A stretch of DNA of 64,000 bases. Source: Porphyridium purpureum. Lineage: Eukaryota > Rhodophyta > Bangiophyceae > Porphyridiales > Porphyridiaceae. The DNA is taken from NCBI GenBank assembly GCA_008690995.1, contig VRMN01000001.1, positions 4,650,001 through 4,714,000 on the forward strand. The letters run 5' to 3'. Each line of letters starts with the position of its first letter. Position 1 is the first letter of the stretch. Position numbers and translations under genes: made by a program. Below are positions 1 to 10,993 of the stretch, piece after piece. Below the pieces are notes generated by a model. The model saw only the letters and a list, made by a program, of their open reading frames with translations, had not been told where the DNA came from and made no database searches.

Positions 1-236
1 AGCTGCTGGGAGGCAGAGGAGGATCATTCGGTTATCACAGAGACCCACGTCTTCATTCAGAACTTTCCCGAGAGATGACTTCTGGGCCACGCGGGAAGTG
101 GATTCCCCACTTCTGTCGGAATTCGGCGGGGGCGCTGTTCTTTTTCTTTCTCTTTCTCTTTTCGCAAATGGAAATCAAAACACTGGAGCAGCTCTGGTGA
201 CGACGTAGAGGCTTAAAAGGATTACGCATCGCCAAG
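1..236. other. 3' flank of the DnaE-type polymerase gene, no gene seen
   Basis: This short stretch lies downstream of the polymerase stop codon on the minus strand. It contains a pyrimidine-rich run (around 135-170) but no reading frame with recognisable protein character. It probably holds the 3' UTR of the neighbouring gene and the edge of an unseen gene. Confidence 0.5.
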
Positions 237-3200
237 TCACCCCATCCCTCCTCCCTCGAGTTGCGACCAGTTAAAAACGTCGGCCAGAAAACCGCGCTCT
301 CTTAGCTTTTCAGCCACGTCAGCCAGGCGCTCCAAAGGAATATTGAATCGAAATTCCATAAGCTTTTTCTTCATCCCCTTCACCCCAATCACATTCATGC
401 CCGGCAGCCCGTCTCTGAAGGGATTGTTCTTATGTTCCGCCACTGCTGCTTCCCATAAAGCAATTTCGCTGGGAAGCGTGTAATAATTCAAGCGACCATC
501 GTTGCTCGGTTCATTCCCACTAAAGTTCGGAAGCAGATCTAGAGCCACCGGAACTCGCCGAGTATAACCGCTTCTCTTAGAATTTTTCCACTCCAGAATG
601 TACGAATCTAGAAATGCTTTCAATTCGGATTCTCGATTTCGATCGGTCGACGTCATAACGCGAAGAAAGACCATTTGATTCAGCTCTACACCATCTTCAA
701 CCTTGATCTGGGTAAACTGTGAGCTGCGATCCACCTCTCCCCAGAGAGCAAAGAGCTTTCCCTCCCCAAGGACATTTTTCATGTTCTTGTACGTCATAGG
801 GAATAAGACTGCATCGCAAGACGATCCATCAAATCCTTCGAGACCTACTTTTGCCATCTTGGTACCCTTTTTGGTCGTAAGCTCCTTCAGAGAGGCAATT
901 ACTGCGAAACACAAAATCTCTGCACCGCTCTGCACCAAGCGAGCGGGCCGGCTGGCTCGAAAAATTCCTCGTCGTTCAGCACTGCTATTCGCGACTAATC
1001 CATGATCTTTGTCGGTATCTTCGACGTCAGGGTTGTCCAGAGACTCTGTAGGGTCGTCCTGAGACTCTACAGGGTCTACGTCGTCAGGCACGAATTGCGC
1101 TACAACCGACCCAGATACGGATGCCAAACCGGTGGGTCGCAAGAAACGCGAGAGGGAAGCAGCACTTGGGGTCAATGTTGGGTGACCTGAAATGTAGAAG
1201 CCCACAAGGTTCCTTTCGAAACCTACTTTCTCCTCTTGGGAAAAATCCGGTCCGGAGTTCTGTGCAGACAATTTCTGGTCCAGTTCAAATAGTTCATTGT
1301 TCTTCTGCTCTTGGTAGTCTGCCACTGCTCTTTCATACGCAATCTCCTCCTCCTCTGCACTCATTGCTGGGCTCTTTTTTGACTTTCGCTTCTTTGGAGG
1401 AAGGGGCTTTTTCCGATACTTTTTGACGCATGCGAGAATGTCTGGAATTAGTTCCACCAGGACCTTCCGGTTCGGGTGAAGAGCATCAAATGCCCCACAC
1501 AGGACCATGGGTTCCAGAGACCTTTTCGAGACCCCTCGATCATCGATTCGCTGAATCAGATCAATGATCGATCTAAACGGCCCCGACGCATGCCTTTCTG
1601 CTGTTAGTACGGTTGCGGCACCGCGAACGCCCTTGATGGCATCGAGCCCAAATCGAAGGCGACCTCTACCAGGAATCAATTGTCCGTGGCTGTCGTAGTC
1701 GGTTGCGCGATACACCGGCTTGAAGCCCAGACCGCTTTCATTGATTGAAGGCGGTAGAACAGAGACTCCCAATAGATGCGCATCGTTCAAGTACCTCGGA
1801 AGCTTGTCGATCACAGTTGAGTTCGCTTCTAACAGCGCCGCTGAGAACTCAACGGGGTAATTTGCCTTCAAGTATGCAGTTTGAAATGTGATCAGCGCGT
1901 ACGCCTTTGAGTGGCTCTTGTTGAAACAGTACTCTGCAAAATTTGACATGACGTCAAAGTATTTTGTCACTTTTGCACGCGAGAATCCTTTCTTCACAGC
2001 TCCTTCAATGAAACGACTCGACTCTCTCTGCATTTCCTCCGCTTTCTTTTTGCCCATAGCCCTGCGCAAGATATCCGCCTGTCCCAACGTATACCCTCCA
2101 ATTTCCCTGGCAACACGCATGATTTGCTCCTGGTACACAAGAACCCCGTAAGTCTCCTTCAGGATGGGCTCTAGCTCGGCGAACTCGTACGTAATTTCTG
2201 CCTTGCCATGCTTTCTGGCGATGAACTCGGGAATCAAGCCTGCATCCAAAGGTCCCGGCCGATATAATGCCAAAATCGAAGAAATATCTCCCAGACTGGA
2301 TGGCTTCAACTCACGCACGATCTGACGCATGCCACTTGAAGCGTCGAGCTGGAATATGCCATCTAATTCTCCCTCTGCCAAGAAGTCATAAGTCCGCCGA
2401 TCGTCCAGCTTCAAGTTCTCGGGTCGCATGTCAAGGTCACCTGCAAATCCCAGTTCTTTGTTTCGCACGCGAACAAAGTTCACAGCCTTTTCGACAACAG
2501 ATAAATTCTTGAGCCCCAAGAAGTCCATCTTGAGCAAACCAAGAGACTCCACATCCTCCATGTTGTACTGGGTTATAATTTCTTGTTGTTTTCCAAGCGT
2601 AAGGGGCACAAGCTCATCCAGAGGCTCAGACGAGATCACGACACCTGCAGCATGCACTCCGCTTGTCTTGTTCGTCCCTTCCAAGGCTCTCGCAATATCG
2701 ACCCACTCTTTGAAAGAGAACTCCTCACAACCTTCGATTCGTTCTTCTTTGACGTACTTGTTGCGAAACTCGACACTCGGACTGTTCTTTTCGGAGATGA
2801 GTTCATCTAGTTTTGCTGGTTTTCCTCTAATGACGGGAATCATTTTTGTTGTTTTGTCAGCTACCGCCAGAGGAATACCAAGAACGCGCGCTACGTCCTT
2901 GAGAACAGCCTTCGAAGTCAATCGATTGAAAGTTGCAATCTGCGCTACATGATCCTTCCCATACTTTTGTGATACGTATCGGATGACTTTCTCCCGTCCT
3001 TCCACGCTGAAATCAGAATCGATATCAGGCATGCTTTTGCGTTCCGGATTCAAAAATCGTTCGAACAATAATCCGTTTTCGACCGGGTCTATATCTGTGA
3101 TCTCCAGAGCGTAGGCTACCAAAGACCCTGCTGCGGAACCACGGCCAGGCCCAACCGGAATTGCGAGTTCTTCGCGAGCATGTCGAATGTAATCCCAAAC

Positions 3201-4724
3201 TACTAAAAAGTAACTTGAGAATCCCATGCTTGAGATCATCTCCAACTCAAAGTCAAGGCGCTCCAAATACTCGATCGGAATGTCGTTTTCGACTTTGGGT
3301 GCTTCAATTCGTGCTTCTGGTGCCGATGGTGAGGCCTTGGACATGCCAGCTTTCACTTGTCGTTTACGAATGAAGCGCGAGCGCATGCCGTCTTTCGCAG
3401 CCCTTTCCAGAAAATCATGCTGGGAAATTCCATCAGGAACAGGAAACGGAGGTATGCGCGGCTCCCCAAAAATATCGTACGCCTCTACCTTCTTCGCAAC
3501 CTCCAGCGTATTTAAGAGCGCCCTCTTCACATCTGTCGGGTGGATGTGGTCCACAAAGAGATGCCGCATTTCGTCGGGAGACTTAAAAAACTCAGTTCCG
3601 CTGTAATGCATTCGATTCGGCTCCTTCAGTTTTCTGCCGGTTTGCACGCATAGTAGCGTGTCGTGTGGCACACATTCGTCCCCTTCTGTGTAGTGTGAGT
3701 CGTTTGTTGCGACCACTTTGATACCGAGTATTCTTCCGATGTCCAGGATCATTGGGTTCACCACTCTATCCTCAGGATACCCGTGATCCTGGATCTCCAG
3801 GAAAAAATCTTCGCCGAAATGATCCTGGTACCACAGAGCGATCTGCAAAGCAACTCCGAACATTTCAGGATGATCTGGCACTTTCAAAAGAGTCTGAGAA
3901 ATTTCACTCCCCAAGCAAGCGCTCGAAATGATCAGACCTTCCTTGTACTTCACAAGTAGGTCCTTGCTGATTCGAGGCTTATAATAGAATCCTTCAATGT
4001 GGCTGATGGTTGTCAGCTTCACCAGGTTCTTATATCCGATGGTGTTCTTGGCAAGCACGACAAGATGAAAACGGCGCTCCTTGGGATTATTTTTCAGACT
4101 GATGTCTCCATTCAAGACGTACATTTCATTGCCGACAATGGGCTTAATGCCCGCACGATTACATTCTTTGATAAGCTCGATCGCACCATGCAGCACGCCA
4201 TGGTCTGTGATTGCGAGAGCAGGTGTGTTCATTGACTTCGCCTTGGCGACCAGACGAGGAATCTGACTGGCTCCATCCAAAAAGGAGAAATCTGTGTGGA
4301 CGTGCAAAGGAACGTACGCCTCCAGATCGCTCCATAGCTCCTCTTCATCATAGTCCCTGAGCTCTCCCGCCTTGAGCTTGGCAAGCGCTTCCTCAACCAC
4401 TTGCTCGTCATTTGGCTGTTCGAGGTCGTCCCGCGATCGTTCATCCTCCCGTGAGACAGTTTCTGTCCTGTCGCCCAAGTTACCGCCTGCCGATTTACGT
4501 GCGAGAAGTCCCGCTCGCGTGTGCATGCGCTGATGCTGCAAATTTCCTTTTCCGCTCAAGAGGCACTGCATGGGCCTGTGGCGAAAAGCACGGCCGCGCT
4601 GGGTAACGAACCGCCTCTGGTGGCCGCGCACCGCCAGTCTTGAGTACCGCGCTGGCACGGGACCGGGGACAAAAGCGCCGCGAGTGCTGGACGCTCTGGC
4701 AGGTTGCAGCAGTGCCGCATCCAT
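237..4724 (-). CDS. dnaE: bacterial-type DNA polymerase III alpha subunit (DnaE), predicted organelle-targeted
   Basis: This encodes a 1,495-residue C-family replicative polymerase, the enzyme that copies bacterial chromosomes. An N-terminal PHP domain starts near residue 137 (YVPLHVHTDFSFLDG). The catalytic aspartates are visible in PDIDSDF (about residues 565-571) and KMDFLGL (about 734). A C-terminal OB-fold region (GTKMAKVGLEGFDG) is present, so the protein looks full length. The longer frame reaches 4910 only through a TTG; the first ATG is at 4724. From there about 135 residues precede the PHP domain. They are basic and Ser/Ala-rich and contain AFVPG at residues 17-21, which resembles red-algal plastid presequences. 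Plastid targeting is inference. Eukaryotic organelles usually use A-family polymerases, so a nuclear DnaE is unusual. No intein or split is seen, unlike in many cyanobacteria. Family assignment is very secure. Confidence 0.93.
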   Translation of the reverse strand: MDAALLQPARASSTRGAFVPGPVPARYSRLAVRGHQRRFVTQRGRAFRHRPMQCLLSGKGNLQHQRMHTRAGLLARKSAGGNLGDRTETVSREDERSRDDLEQPNDEQVVEEALAKLKAGELRDYDEEELWSDLEAYVPLHVHTDFSFLDGASQIPRLVAKAKSMNTPALAITDHGVLHGAIELIKECNRAGIKPIVGNEMYVLNGDISLKNNPKERRFHLVVLAKNTIGYKNLVKLTTISHIEGFYYKPRISKDLLVKYKEGLIISSACLGSEISQTLLKVPDHPEMFGVALQIALWYQDHFGEDFFLEIQDHGYPEDRVVNPMILDIGRILGIKVVATNDSHYTEGDECVPHDTLLCVQTGRKLKEPNRMHYSGTEFFKSPDEMRHLFVDHIHPTDVKRALLNTLEVAKKVEAYDIFGEPRIPPFPVPDGISQHDFLERAAKDGMRSRFIRKRQVKAGMSKASPSAPEARIEAPKVENDIPIEYLERLDFELEMISSMGFSSYFLVVWDYIRHAREELAIPVGPGRGSAAGSLVAYALEITDIDPVENGLLFERFLNPERKSMPDIDSDFSVEGREKVIRYVSQKYGKDHVAQIATFNRLTSKAVLKDVARVLGIPLAVADKTTKMIPVIRGKPAKLDELISEKNSPSVEFRNKYVKEERIEGCEEFSFKEWVDIARALEGTNKTSGVHAAGVVISSEPLDELVPLTLGKQQEIITQYNMEDVESLGLLKMDFLGLKNLSVVEKAVNFVRVRNKELGFAGDLDMRPENLKLDDRRTYDFLAEGELDGIFQLDASSGMRQIVRELKPSSLGDISSILALYRPGPLDAGLIPEFIARKHGKAEITYEFAELEPILKETYGVLVYQEQIMRVAREIGGYTLGQADILRRAMGKKKAEEMQRESSRFIEGAVKKGFSRAKVTKYFDVMSNFAEYCFNKSHSKAYALITFQTAYLKANYPVEFSAALLEANSTVIDKLPRYLNDAHLLGVSVLPPSINESGLGFKPVYRATDYDSHGQLIPGRGRLRFGLDAIKGVRGAATVLTAERHASGPFRSIIDLIQRIDDRGVSKRSLEPMVLCGAFDALHPNRKVLVELIPDILACVKKYRKKPLPPKKRKSKKSPAMSAEEEEIAYERAVADYQEQKNNELFELDQKLSAQNSGPDFSQEEKVGFERNLVGFYISGHPTLTPSAASLSRFLRPTGLASVSGSVVAQFVPDDVDPVESQDDPTESLDNPDVEDTDKDHGLVANSSAERRGIFRASRPARLVQSGAEILCFAVIASLKELTTKKGTKMAKVGLEGFDGSSCDAVLFPMTYKNMKNVLGEGKLFALWGEVDRSSQFTQIKVEDGVELNQMVFLRVMTSTDRNRESELKAFLDSYILEWKNSKRSGYTRRVPVALDLLPNFSGNEPSNDGRLNYYTLPSEIALWEAAVAEHKNNPFRDGLPGMNVIGVKGMKKKLMEFRFNIPLERLADVAEKLRERGFLADVFNWSQLEGGGMG

Positions 4725-5005
4725 GATGCCCGACCACGACCAGCTCTGTCGGGCCTGGCCTCTACGCAACGCACGCCGAGCCCGCCAGCGACTAGCAGCC
4801 TTTGCTGGCTCAGTAAACAGTACCCGCGAGCTGTACTTTTCTGCTTCTGCATTTTGCCTGCACGAAAGAAGTGAACTTTCAGCGTCTGCGGCAGTTGTGG
4901 GGCGCTGCAAGGAGCTGCGCCGTGTCTCTCCTACGACCGCGACATTGGGCTAGACTGGGGGCGAGAGGGCGAGCTGCGGTGCACAGCCGAGTCCCGGGAT
5001 AGCTT
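4725..5005. promoter_or_regulatory. divergent promoter between dnaE and the AGFG-like gene, with GTAC motifs
   Basis: The two neighbouring genes are transcribed away from each other across this 281-base gap, so it must carry both promoters. ACAGTACC at 4817-4824 and CTGTACTT at 4831-4838 match the GTAC-centred element found in many other intergenic spaces of this window. No clear TATA box is visible. Confidence 0.45.
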
Positions 5006-6676
5006 ATGGCGCGCATCGCGGAGCACGAGGAGGCGGAGCGCCTCATCCGCGGGATGACGCGGCTTGAGGAGAACGCGCACTGTGCCGACTGCGGAGCGCG
5101 CGATCCGACCTTTGTGAACCTCACGATAGGGACATTTGTGTGCTCCGTTTGCGCCGATGAGCACAAGGACGCAAGGCGCCGCGTGAAGAATATCGAGACG
5201 GCAACATTCATGATGGAGGACGCAGAGTTTCTGGAGGCGCGCGGAAATGCCGTAGCAAACATGCATTACTTGGCAAAATGGAACCCAAGGGAGTTTCCCG
5301 AGCCAAAGCCGGGCGATCGGGCGGCAATCAAGGAATTTCTTTGGCTAAAGTATGATGGATCCTGGGCCTCAAAGGAGGGAATGAGGCCCAAACCTGTTGG
5401 TGGCGCCGGTCCTGGGTACGATACCGTGCGGGGCGCCGGAGGCGGGTACGACAATTACGCAACCGCCCGTGGTGGGGGTGGCTACGGTCCGTATCCGTCA
5501 GTGCGTGGTGGAGGATATGACACGTACCGCGGTGGCGGCTACGATACTTATCGCGGAGCTCCGCCTCACTCATCGTACAGGTCTGATTCTGATGACGATA
5601 AGCGAAAGAAATCGGGGAAATCAAAGAAGAAGAAGAAATCGAGCAAAGCGCGTTCCCATGATGACAGCGAAGGCGAGGACGACTTCCCACAAGCGGACCA
5701 GCTCAAGCTGATGTTTGGGGAGGTGAGCGTTATCCAGACTCCGATGGGATGGCGCGTGATGACCCCACAAGGCATGATGTTTCCCCAGGTCGCTTATCAG
5801 ATGGGTTTTGCAAAAATGTCGCAGCCACAAGCACAGATGGTGTTGAAGCGACAGGCTCTCATTAAGAAGCAGCAGAAACTTCAAGCTGAACAGATGATCA
5901 AACGGGAAGCCGCCATGAAGGAACAAGAAGCCGCGCTGCTCAAGCAGCAGGCGAAACTCGTGAAGCAAGGAAATATCCCAGCTGCCGTGGCGATGAATCA
6001 GGTCCGGGCTCGTCAGCAGATGGTGAACCAAATGAACCGAAATGCCATGAACGCCCAAATGAATACTATGGGAATGGGGGCCATGGCTAGTATGGGTGCC
6101 GCGGGTGCTATGCACATGCCGTACATGGCTCTTCCGCACGGTGGCGCGATGCCAGGGCAGGCTTATGGAATGCCAAGTGCCTCTCCGGCTTACCAGCAGC
6201 AGCATCCCCAGAATATGATGCATCAGGCAGGTCAGCAAGGCCACGGTCAAGCCATGCTCCAACTTCCTGCCCCGCCAGCTCATTTCTCTTCATCGGGAGG
6301 ACCTCCTTCTCAGTCCGGTATGGGCCTGGCGGGTAGCCAAGCCACCGTGCAACCTCCTTCGTCCCGAGGAAGCGGCGAAGGTCTTCTTGGAGGGATGGCT
6401 GGCGGGCTGGATGCATCGCAGTTCATGAATCCGATGAGCGCACCGGCTCTAGCTTCCAATGGAACAGTCCCACCTGGCGGCGACTTTGTGCAACCCGAAG
6501 ATCCTTTTGGCGGAGGCGTTGGTGGTCTAGCGCCATCCGGAATGCCGCTCGCTGGTGCGTCGCTTGCCATGGGAACAGTGGAAGATAATCCGTTCGCCGA
6601 TTTTGGCAATTTGACAGTCGGTGGAGGGGCGCAAGGTGCAGAAGGCGGTTTTGACGGGGATAATCCGTTTGGATAA
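5006..6676 (+). CDS. AGFG-like ArfGAP-domain protein with C-terminal NPF motifs
   Basis: A 556-residue protein with an N-terminal ArfGAP zinc finger: Cys26, Cys29, Cys46 and Cys49 fit the CX2CX16CX2C spacing. The following helices (KNIETATF, then EFLEARGNAVAN) resemble the AGFG/HRB branch. The position of the invariant arginine finger (five after the last Cys) is Lys54, so GTPase-activating activity is doubtful. The middle is Gly/Tyr/Arg-rich, then Lys-rich (about 200-215), then Met/Gln-rich and coiled-coil-like. The C-terminus ends with DPFGG, DNPFADFG and DNPFG; NPF motifs bind EH-domain endocytic proteins. This suggests an adaptor in vesicle trafficking rather than an Arf regulator. The start ATG immediately precedes the conserved domain. 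ArfGAP fold is secure; AGFG subfamily is probable. Confidence 0.85.
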   Translation: MARIAEHEEAERLIRGMTRLEENAHCADCGARDPTFVNLTIGTFVCSVCADEHKDARRRVKNIETATFMMEDAEFLEARGNAVANMHYLAKWNPREFPEPKPGDRAAIKEFLWLKYDGSWASKEGMRPKPVGGAGPGYDTVRGAGGGYDNYATARGGGGYGPYPSVRGGGYDTYRGGGYDTYRGAPPHSSYRSDSDDDKRKKSGKSKKKKKSSKARSHDDSEGEDDFPQADQLKLMFGEVSVIQTPMGWRVMTPQGMMFPQVAYQMGFAKMSQPQAQMVLKRQALIKKQQKLQAEQMIKREAAMKEQEAALLKQQAKLVKQGNIPAAVAMNQVRARQQMVNQMNRNAMNAQMNTMGMGAMASMGAAGAMHMPYMALPHGGAMPGQAYGMPSASPAYQQQHPQNMMHQAGQQGHGQAMLQLPAPPAHFSSSGGPPSQSGMGLAGSQATVQPPSSRGSGEGLLGGMAGGLDASQFMNPMSAPALASNGTVPPGGDFVQPEDPFGGGVGGLAPSGMPLAGASLAMGTVEDNPFADFGNLTVGGGAQGAEGGFDGDNPFG

Positions 6677-7012
6677 TTCGATACTTTTACCCACTATCTT
6701 GAGTGGGTGTGCTGAAGTACTACAATCTGCGCCGCTTCCTCCAACACTCCACAACAAAAGAAGAGGGCGTATTTCCGTTCGAGGCAATCTGCCATCCCTG
6801 TCTCCAAAAAATGACGCGGATTTACTGTGTTTATCGTGTTTGAACTCTTTCATTGTCACACTCAGGATTCAATTCCCCCAAAAGTTACCATCCAGAAGCC
6901 ACAAGAAAGGAGCTTTAGCACGTGCAAGAACCTGAGCACGATTCATTTCACTCGTCCCGGTGTCATGCGCATGACGACCATTTCCAACGTAAGTCGGACG
7001 CGAGGAAGACGC
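6677..7012. other. convergent intergenic region, no gene seen
   Basis: These 336 bases separate the stop codons of the AGFG-like gene (+) and the ubiquitin-cytochrome c gene (-). Short frames on the plus strand have no protein-like composition. The space is expected to hold both 3' UTRs. Confidence 0.5.
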
Positions 7013-8290
<1,278 letters not shown>

Positions 8291-9118
8291 ATGGCATCAG
8301 CCGCTTTAGAGCTGCTCCGTACATCGATCGCGGTGGCACAGCGTATCAACCCGATCACGCCGCACCACCATGTTGTCTGGTGCGTCCTGAGCGCCAAGAA
8401 TAAGGACGGCTTGCCCGAGCTCAGCGCCGAGGACCGGCTTTCGTTTTTCCACGCAGTACGAGATACGCAAGAGAAGATCACCACGGAGACTGGAATCACG
8501 GATTTCAACATAAACTGGGAGGAGGGCTGTGGAAAGCCCGTACCGGGTGGCCTGGACTCATGGACGCGCTACGTGCATGTAGTGCCGCGCATGGTCGGCG
8601 ATTTGGAAGGGGATGCCGTGCATGAGCTGCTGGACCGATGGACGTGGTCGGGTGGCATGATTGTGCAGCCTGAGGCTGAACCGTGGCCTTGCGACGCCAA
8701 GAGGAAAGATCGCACCCCTGAAATCATGGCCGCTGAAGCCGCGCAATTCCGCCAGATGCTTTCTTCAGCAGGAATTCCAAAAAACATGGCGGCGTGTGCG
8801 GATGGCTTCAAGTTCTCGCACATTCCTATTGCTTCTGGGCTGACATTCTTTGTCTCAGAATTTGGTTCAACCGTCGCTTTTGTAAATCTACGACCGTTTC
8901 GGCGAGGTCACGTGCTTCTATCGCCTCGGCGCTGCGTGGCACGACTCCGTGATCTGACACGTGTGGAGTACGAAGACCTCATTGATTCTGCCGGTCGGCT
9001 CGGCGATGCGCTCCGGCTGGTTGAGTTCCCTCGTGGCTTCGAGTTCTCGGTTCAGGATGGTCCGTTGGCGAGCCAGAGTATACCACACGTTCACATTCAC
9101 ATGATTCCTCGCATTTGA
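8291..9118 (+). CDS. tandem HIT-domain (FHIT-like) protein
   Basis: A 275-residue protein with two histidine-triad folds in a row. The second half matches FHIT: it ends QDGPLASQSIPHVHIHMIPRI, carrying an intact HxHxH triad, and stops immediately after it, without the usual tail. The first half has the same layout (HHVVWCVLSAKN, then WTRYVHVVPRMVGDLEG), but the first two triad histidines are Thr and Tyr and only the last remains. FHIT proteins hydrolyse diadenosine polyphosphates; here only the second domain would be expected to be active. The longer frame begins at GTG; the first ATG (8291) leaves a short leader before the first domain. HIT family is secure, substrate unknown. Confidence 0.82.
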   Translation: MASAALELLRTSIAVAQRINPITPHHHVVWCVLSAKNKDGLPELSAEDRLSFFHAVRDTQEKITTETGITDFNINWEEGCGKPVPGGLDSWTRYVHVVPRMVGDLEGDAVHELLDRWTWSGGMIVQPEAEPWPCDAKRKDRTPEIMAAEAAQFRQMLSSAGIPKNMAACADGFKFSHIPIASGLTFFVSEFGSTVAFVNLRPFRRGHVLLSPRRCVARLRDLTRVEYEDLIDSAGRLGDALRLVEFPRGFEFSVQDGPLASQSIPHVHIHMIPRI

Positions 9119-9347
9119 AGATGAGCAAGAGCAAGGACATCCAGCGGACAAGCAGTACAAAGATGGTACATTGTCAACTACGGAATGTTTCTAGGTTAAA
9201 GATGGTAAAAGGAGAGTTCGAGTGGCGAGCAAAAAGATTTCCATTCCTTCCAGCACCGGCGCTGAGAGATGTCTTGTGGCTTTGCGCGGAGAGGCCGAAG
9301 TACTGAGCACCAATGCCTTTCTCTTCTAGCCAAAACCAAGATTTACA

Positions 9348-10751
9348 TCAGCTCATCCTTTCGATGACCAACGCAGACCCTCCTCCGCCTCCGTTGCAAA
9401 CTGCAGCAACTCCTATGGTTCCACTAGTCTGGCGCAACACACTGGTAAGCGTGACGAGAATGCGGGCACCGCTTGCTCCAATTGGGTGGCCTGTCGCCAC
9501 CGAACCACCGAATAGATTCACATGCGCTGGATTAAGGTCAAGCATGCGGTTCACGATGATGGACACAGCAGAGAAGGCCTCGTTAATCTCGTAGTAGTCC
9601 ACATCTTTGGCGTCCATCCGAGCACGTTGCAGCGCGACGGGAATTACACGAGCCGGCGCGAGGGGGTACTCTGCCGGCGGAAGTTCAACATCTGCTTGTG
9701 ATAGCACTCGTGCAATGGGCTTCAAGTTATGCCTCTTCACAAAAGCCCCACTCGCGAGAATCAGCGCCGCTGCCCCGTCGCTGATCTTGCTTGAGTTGCC
9801 TGCTGTGATCGTACCGTTTTCTTCAAATGCGGGGTTCAACTTTGGTAAACGATCCACTCGCAGAAAGTTTGAAATTTCTTCGTCACTGCTGAGCAGCGCT
9901 TCGCAATTCTCTGCAAAATTTACAGAGCCGTCCACGGCAGTACTGTCCTTCGGGTACACGGGCACTAGTTCGTTCGCAAAGTTTCCAAGCGACTGTGCAC
10001 GCGCGGCTGATGAATAGGAACGGGTCGCATGATTATCCTGTTCCTCACGCGTTATGTTCATTCGGCGCGCTAGATTTTCTGCTATGTTGCCCATTAAGTA
10101 GGCACCGTACGGATCCCACAGACCATCCATAACCATTCCGTCCACAAGCCCGCCCGGCTCGAGCGACTGGATAATTTGCTCTTTGGTCATCTTATCCTTG
10201 GGTTTTTTCACGTAGTACGGCGCGTTAGTCATAGATTCCATGCCGCCCACGACCACTGCGTCCGCGTAACCAAGGTTAAGTGAATTCACTCCAAACATGA
10301 CCGATTTGAGTCCCGAGGAGCACACCTTGTTCACTGTCGTACATACGACACTCGCTGGAAGTCCGGCGCTCAAAATCGCACGGCGCGCGGGGGCCTGTCC
10401 GCAGTTTGCGGATAAAACGTTCCCAAAAAACGCTTCGTCAATCAGTGCAGGGTCAAAGTTGGCGCGATGCATCGCCGCGCGGATCGCAATGGCGCCAAGG
10501 TCTGGAGCGCTGAAGTCTGCGAGCTTGCCCCTAAAGCAGCCATTCGGGGTGCGCGCCACGGACACGATGAATGCATCCCTGCTGTGGTCTACCTCAAACG
10601 CCTGCGGCCCTGCCTTTGGCGCAGTGCACGTGAACGCCATCCTGGGGGCGCATTGTTCGCCTGCCAGACTGCCCCGACGGTAACTCCAACCACGGCGCCA
10701 TGGCGCGTGCGAGAAAGACCGCGCGGCCAGCGCCATTCTCGTCGAGCGCAT
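9348..10751 (-). CDS. acetyl-CoA C-acetyltransferase (thiolase)
   Basis: A thiolase of up to 467 residues, joining or splitting acetoacetyl-CoA. The acyl-carrying Cys is in NKVCSSGLKS, the catalytic His in HPIGASGARI, and the C-terminal Cys motif in CNGGGGGSALVIER. From the first ATG (10751) the leader is basic and Ser/Arg-rich (ALAARSFSHAPWRRGWSY), like a mitochondrial presequence. A second ATG at 10640 (MAFTCTAPKA) would give a leaderless cytosolic form. Both are possible, and dual localisation from alternative starts is a reasonable inference. No peroxisomal C-terminal tripeptide is present (ends ERMS). It shares a 242-base divergent promoter with Med21. The mevalonate pathway, ketone metabolism or amino-acid breakdown could all use it. 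Confidence 0.92.
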   Translation of the reverse strand: MRSTRMALAARSFSHAPWRRGWSYRRGSLAGEQCAPRMAFTCTAPKAGPQAFEVDHSRDAFIVSVARTPNGCFRGKLADFSAPDLGAIAIRAAMHRANFDPALIDEAFFGNVLSANCGQAPARRAILSAGLPASVVCTTVNKVCSSGLKSVMFGVNSLNLGYADAVVVGGMESMTNAPYYVKKPKDKMTKEQIIQSLEPGGLVDGMVMDGLWDPYGAYLMGNIAENLARRMNITREEQDNHATRSYSSAARAQSLGNFANELVPVYPKDSTAVDGSVNFAENCEALLSSDEEISNFLRVDRLPKLNPAFEENGTITAGNSSKISDGAAALILASGAFVKRHNLKPIARVLSQADVELPPAEYPLAPARVIPVALQRARMDAKDVDYYEINEAFSAVSIIVNRMLDLNPAHVNLFGGSVATGHPIGASGARILVTLTSVLRQTSGTIGVAAVCNGGGGGSALVIERMS

Positions 10752-10993
10752 GCCCGAGTCCCAGTCTCACAGGATCACTTTCCGTCGCGCGCCTCCCCAA
10801 TGCATTCGCATGTGCAAGCTCTTCCTGGCCGTATCCCATTAAAGCTACTTTCTTGAGGCAACCGAGGCACATTATTCGCACAAGCGAAACGTACGTCAGA
10901 AGCGGCACAAGACGATCCGCAGGGGATTGGCTGGAATCATTGTGCAGGGACACAGGCGTTGGTGCGCACGGCCGTGTTGCCGGGTAGGGCGTG

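Noticed and set aside
237-4910. DnaE gene as bacterial contamination or assembly chimera
   Set aside because: It shares a 281-base divergent promoter carrying the window's GTAC element, has a eukaryotic-style leader, and is continuous with eukaryotic genes.
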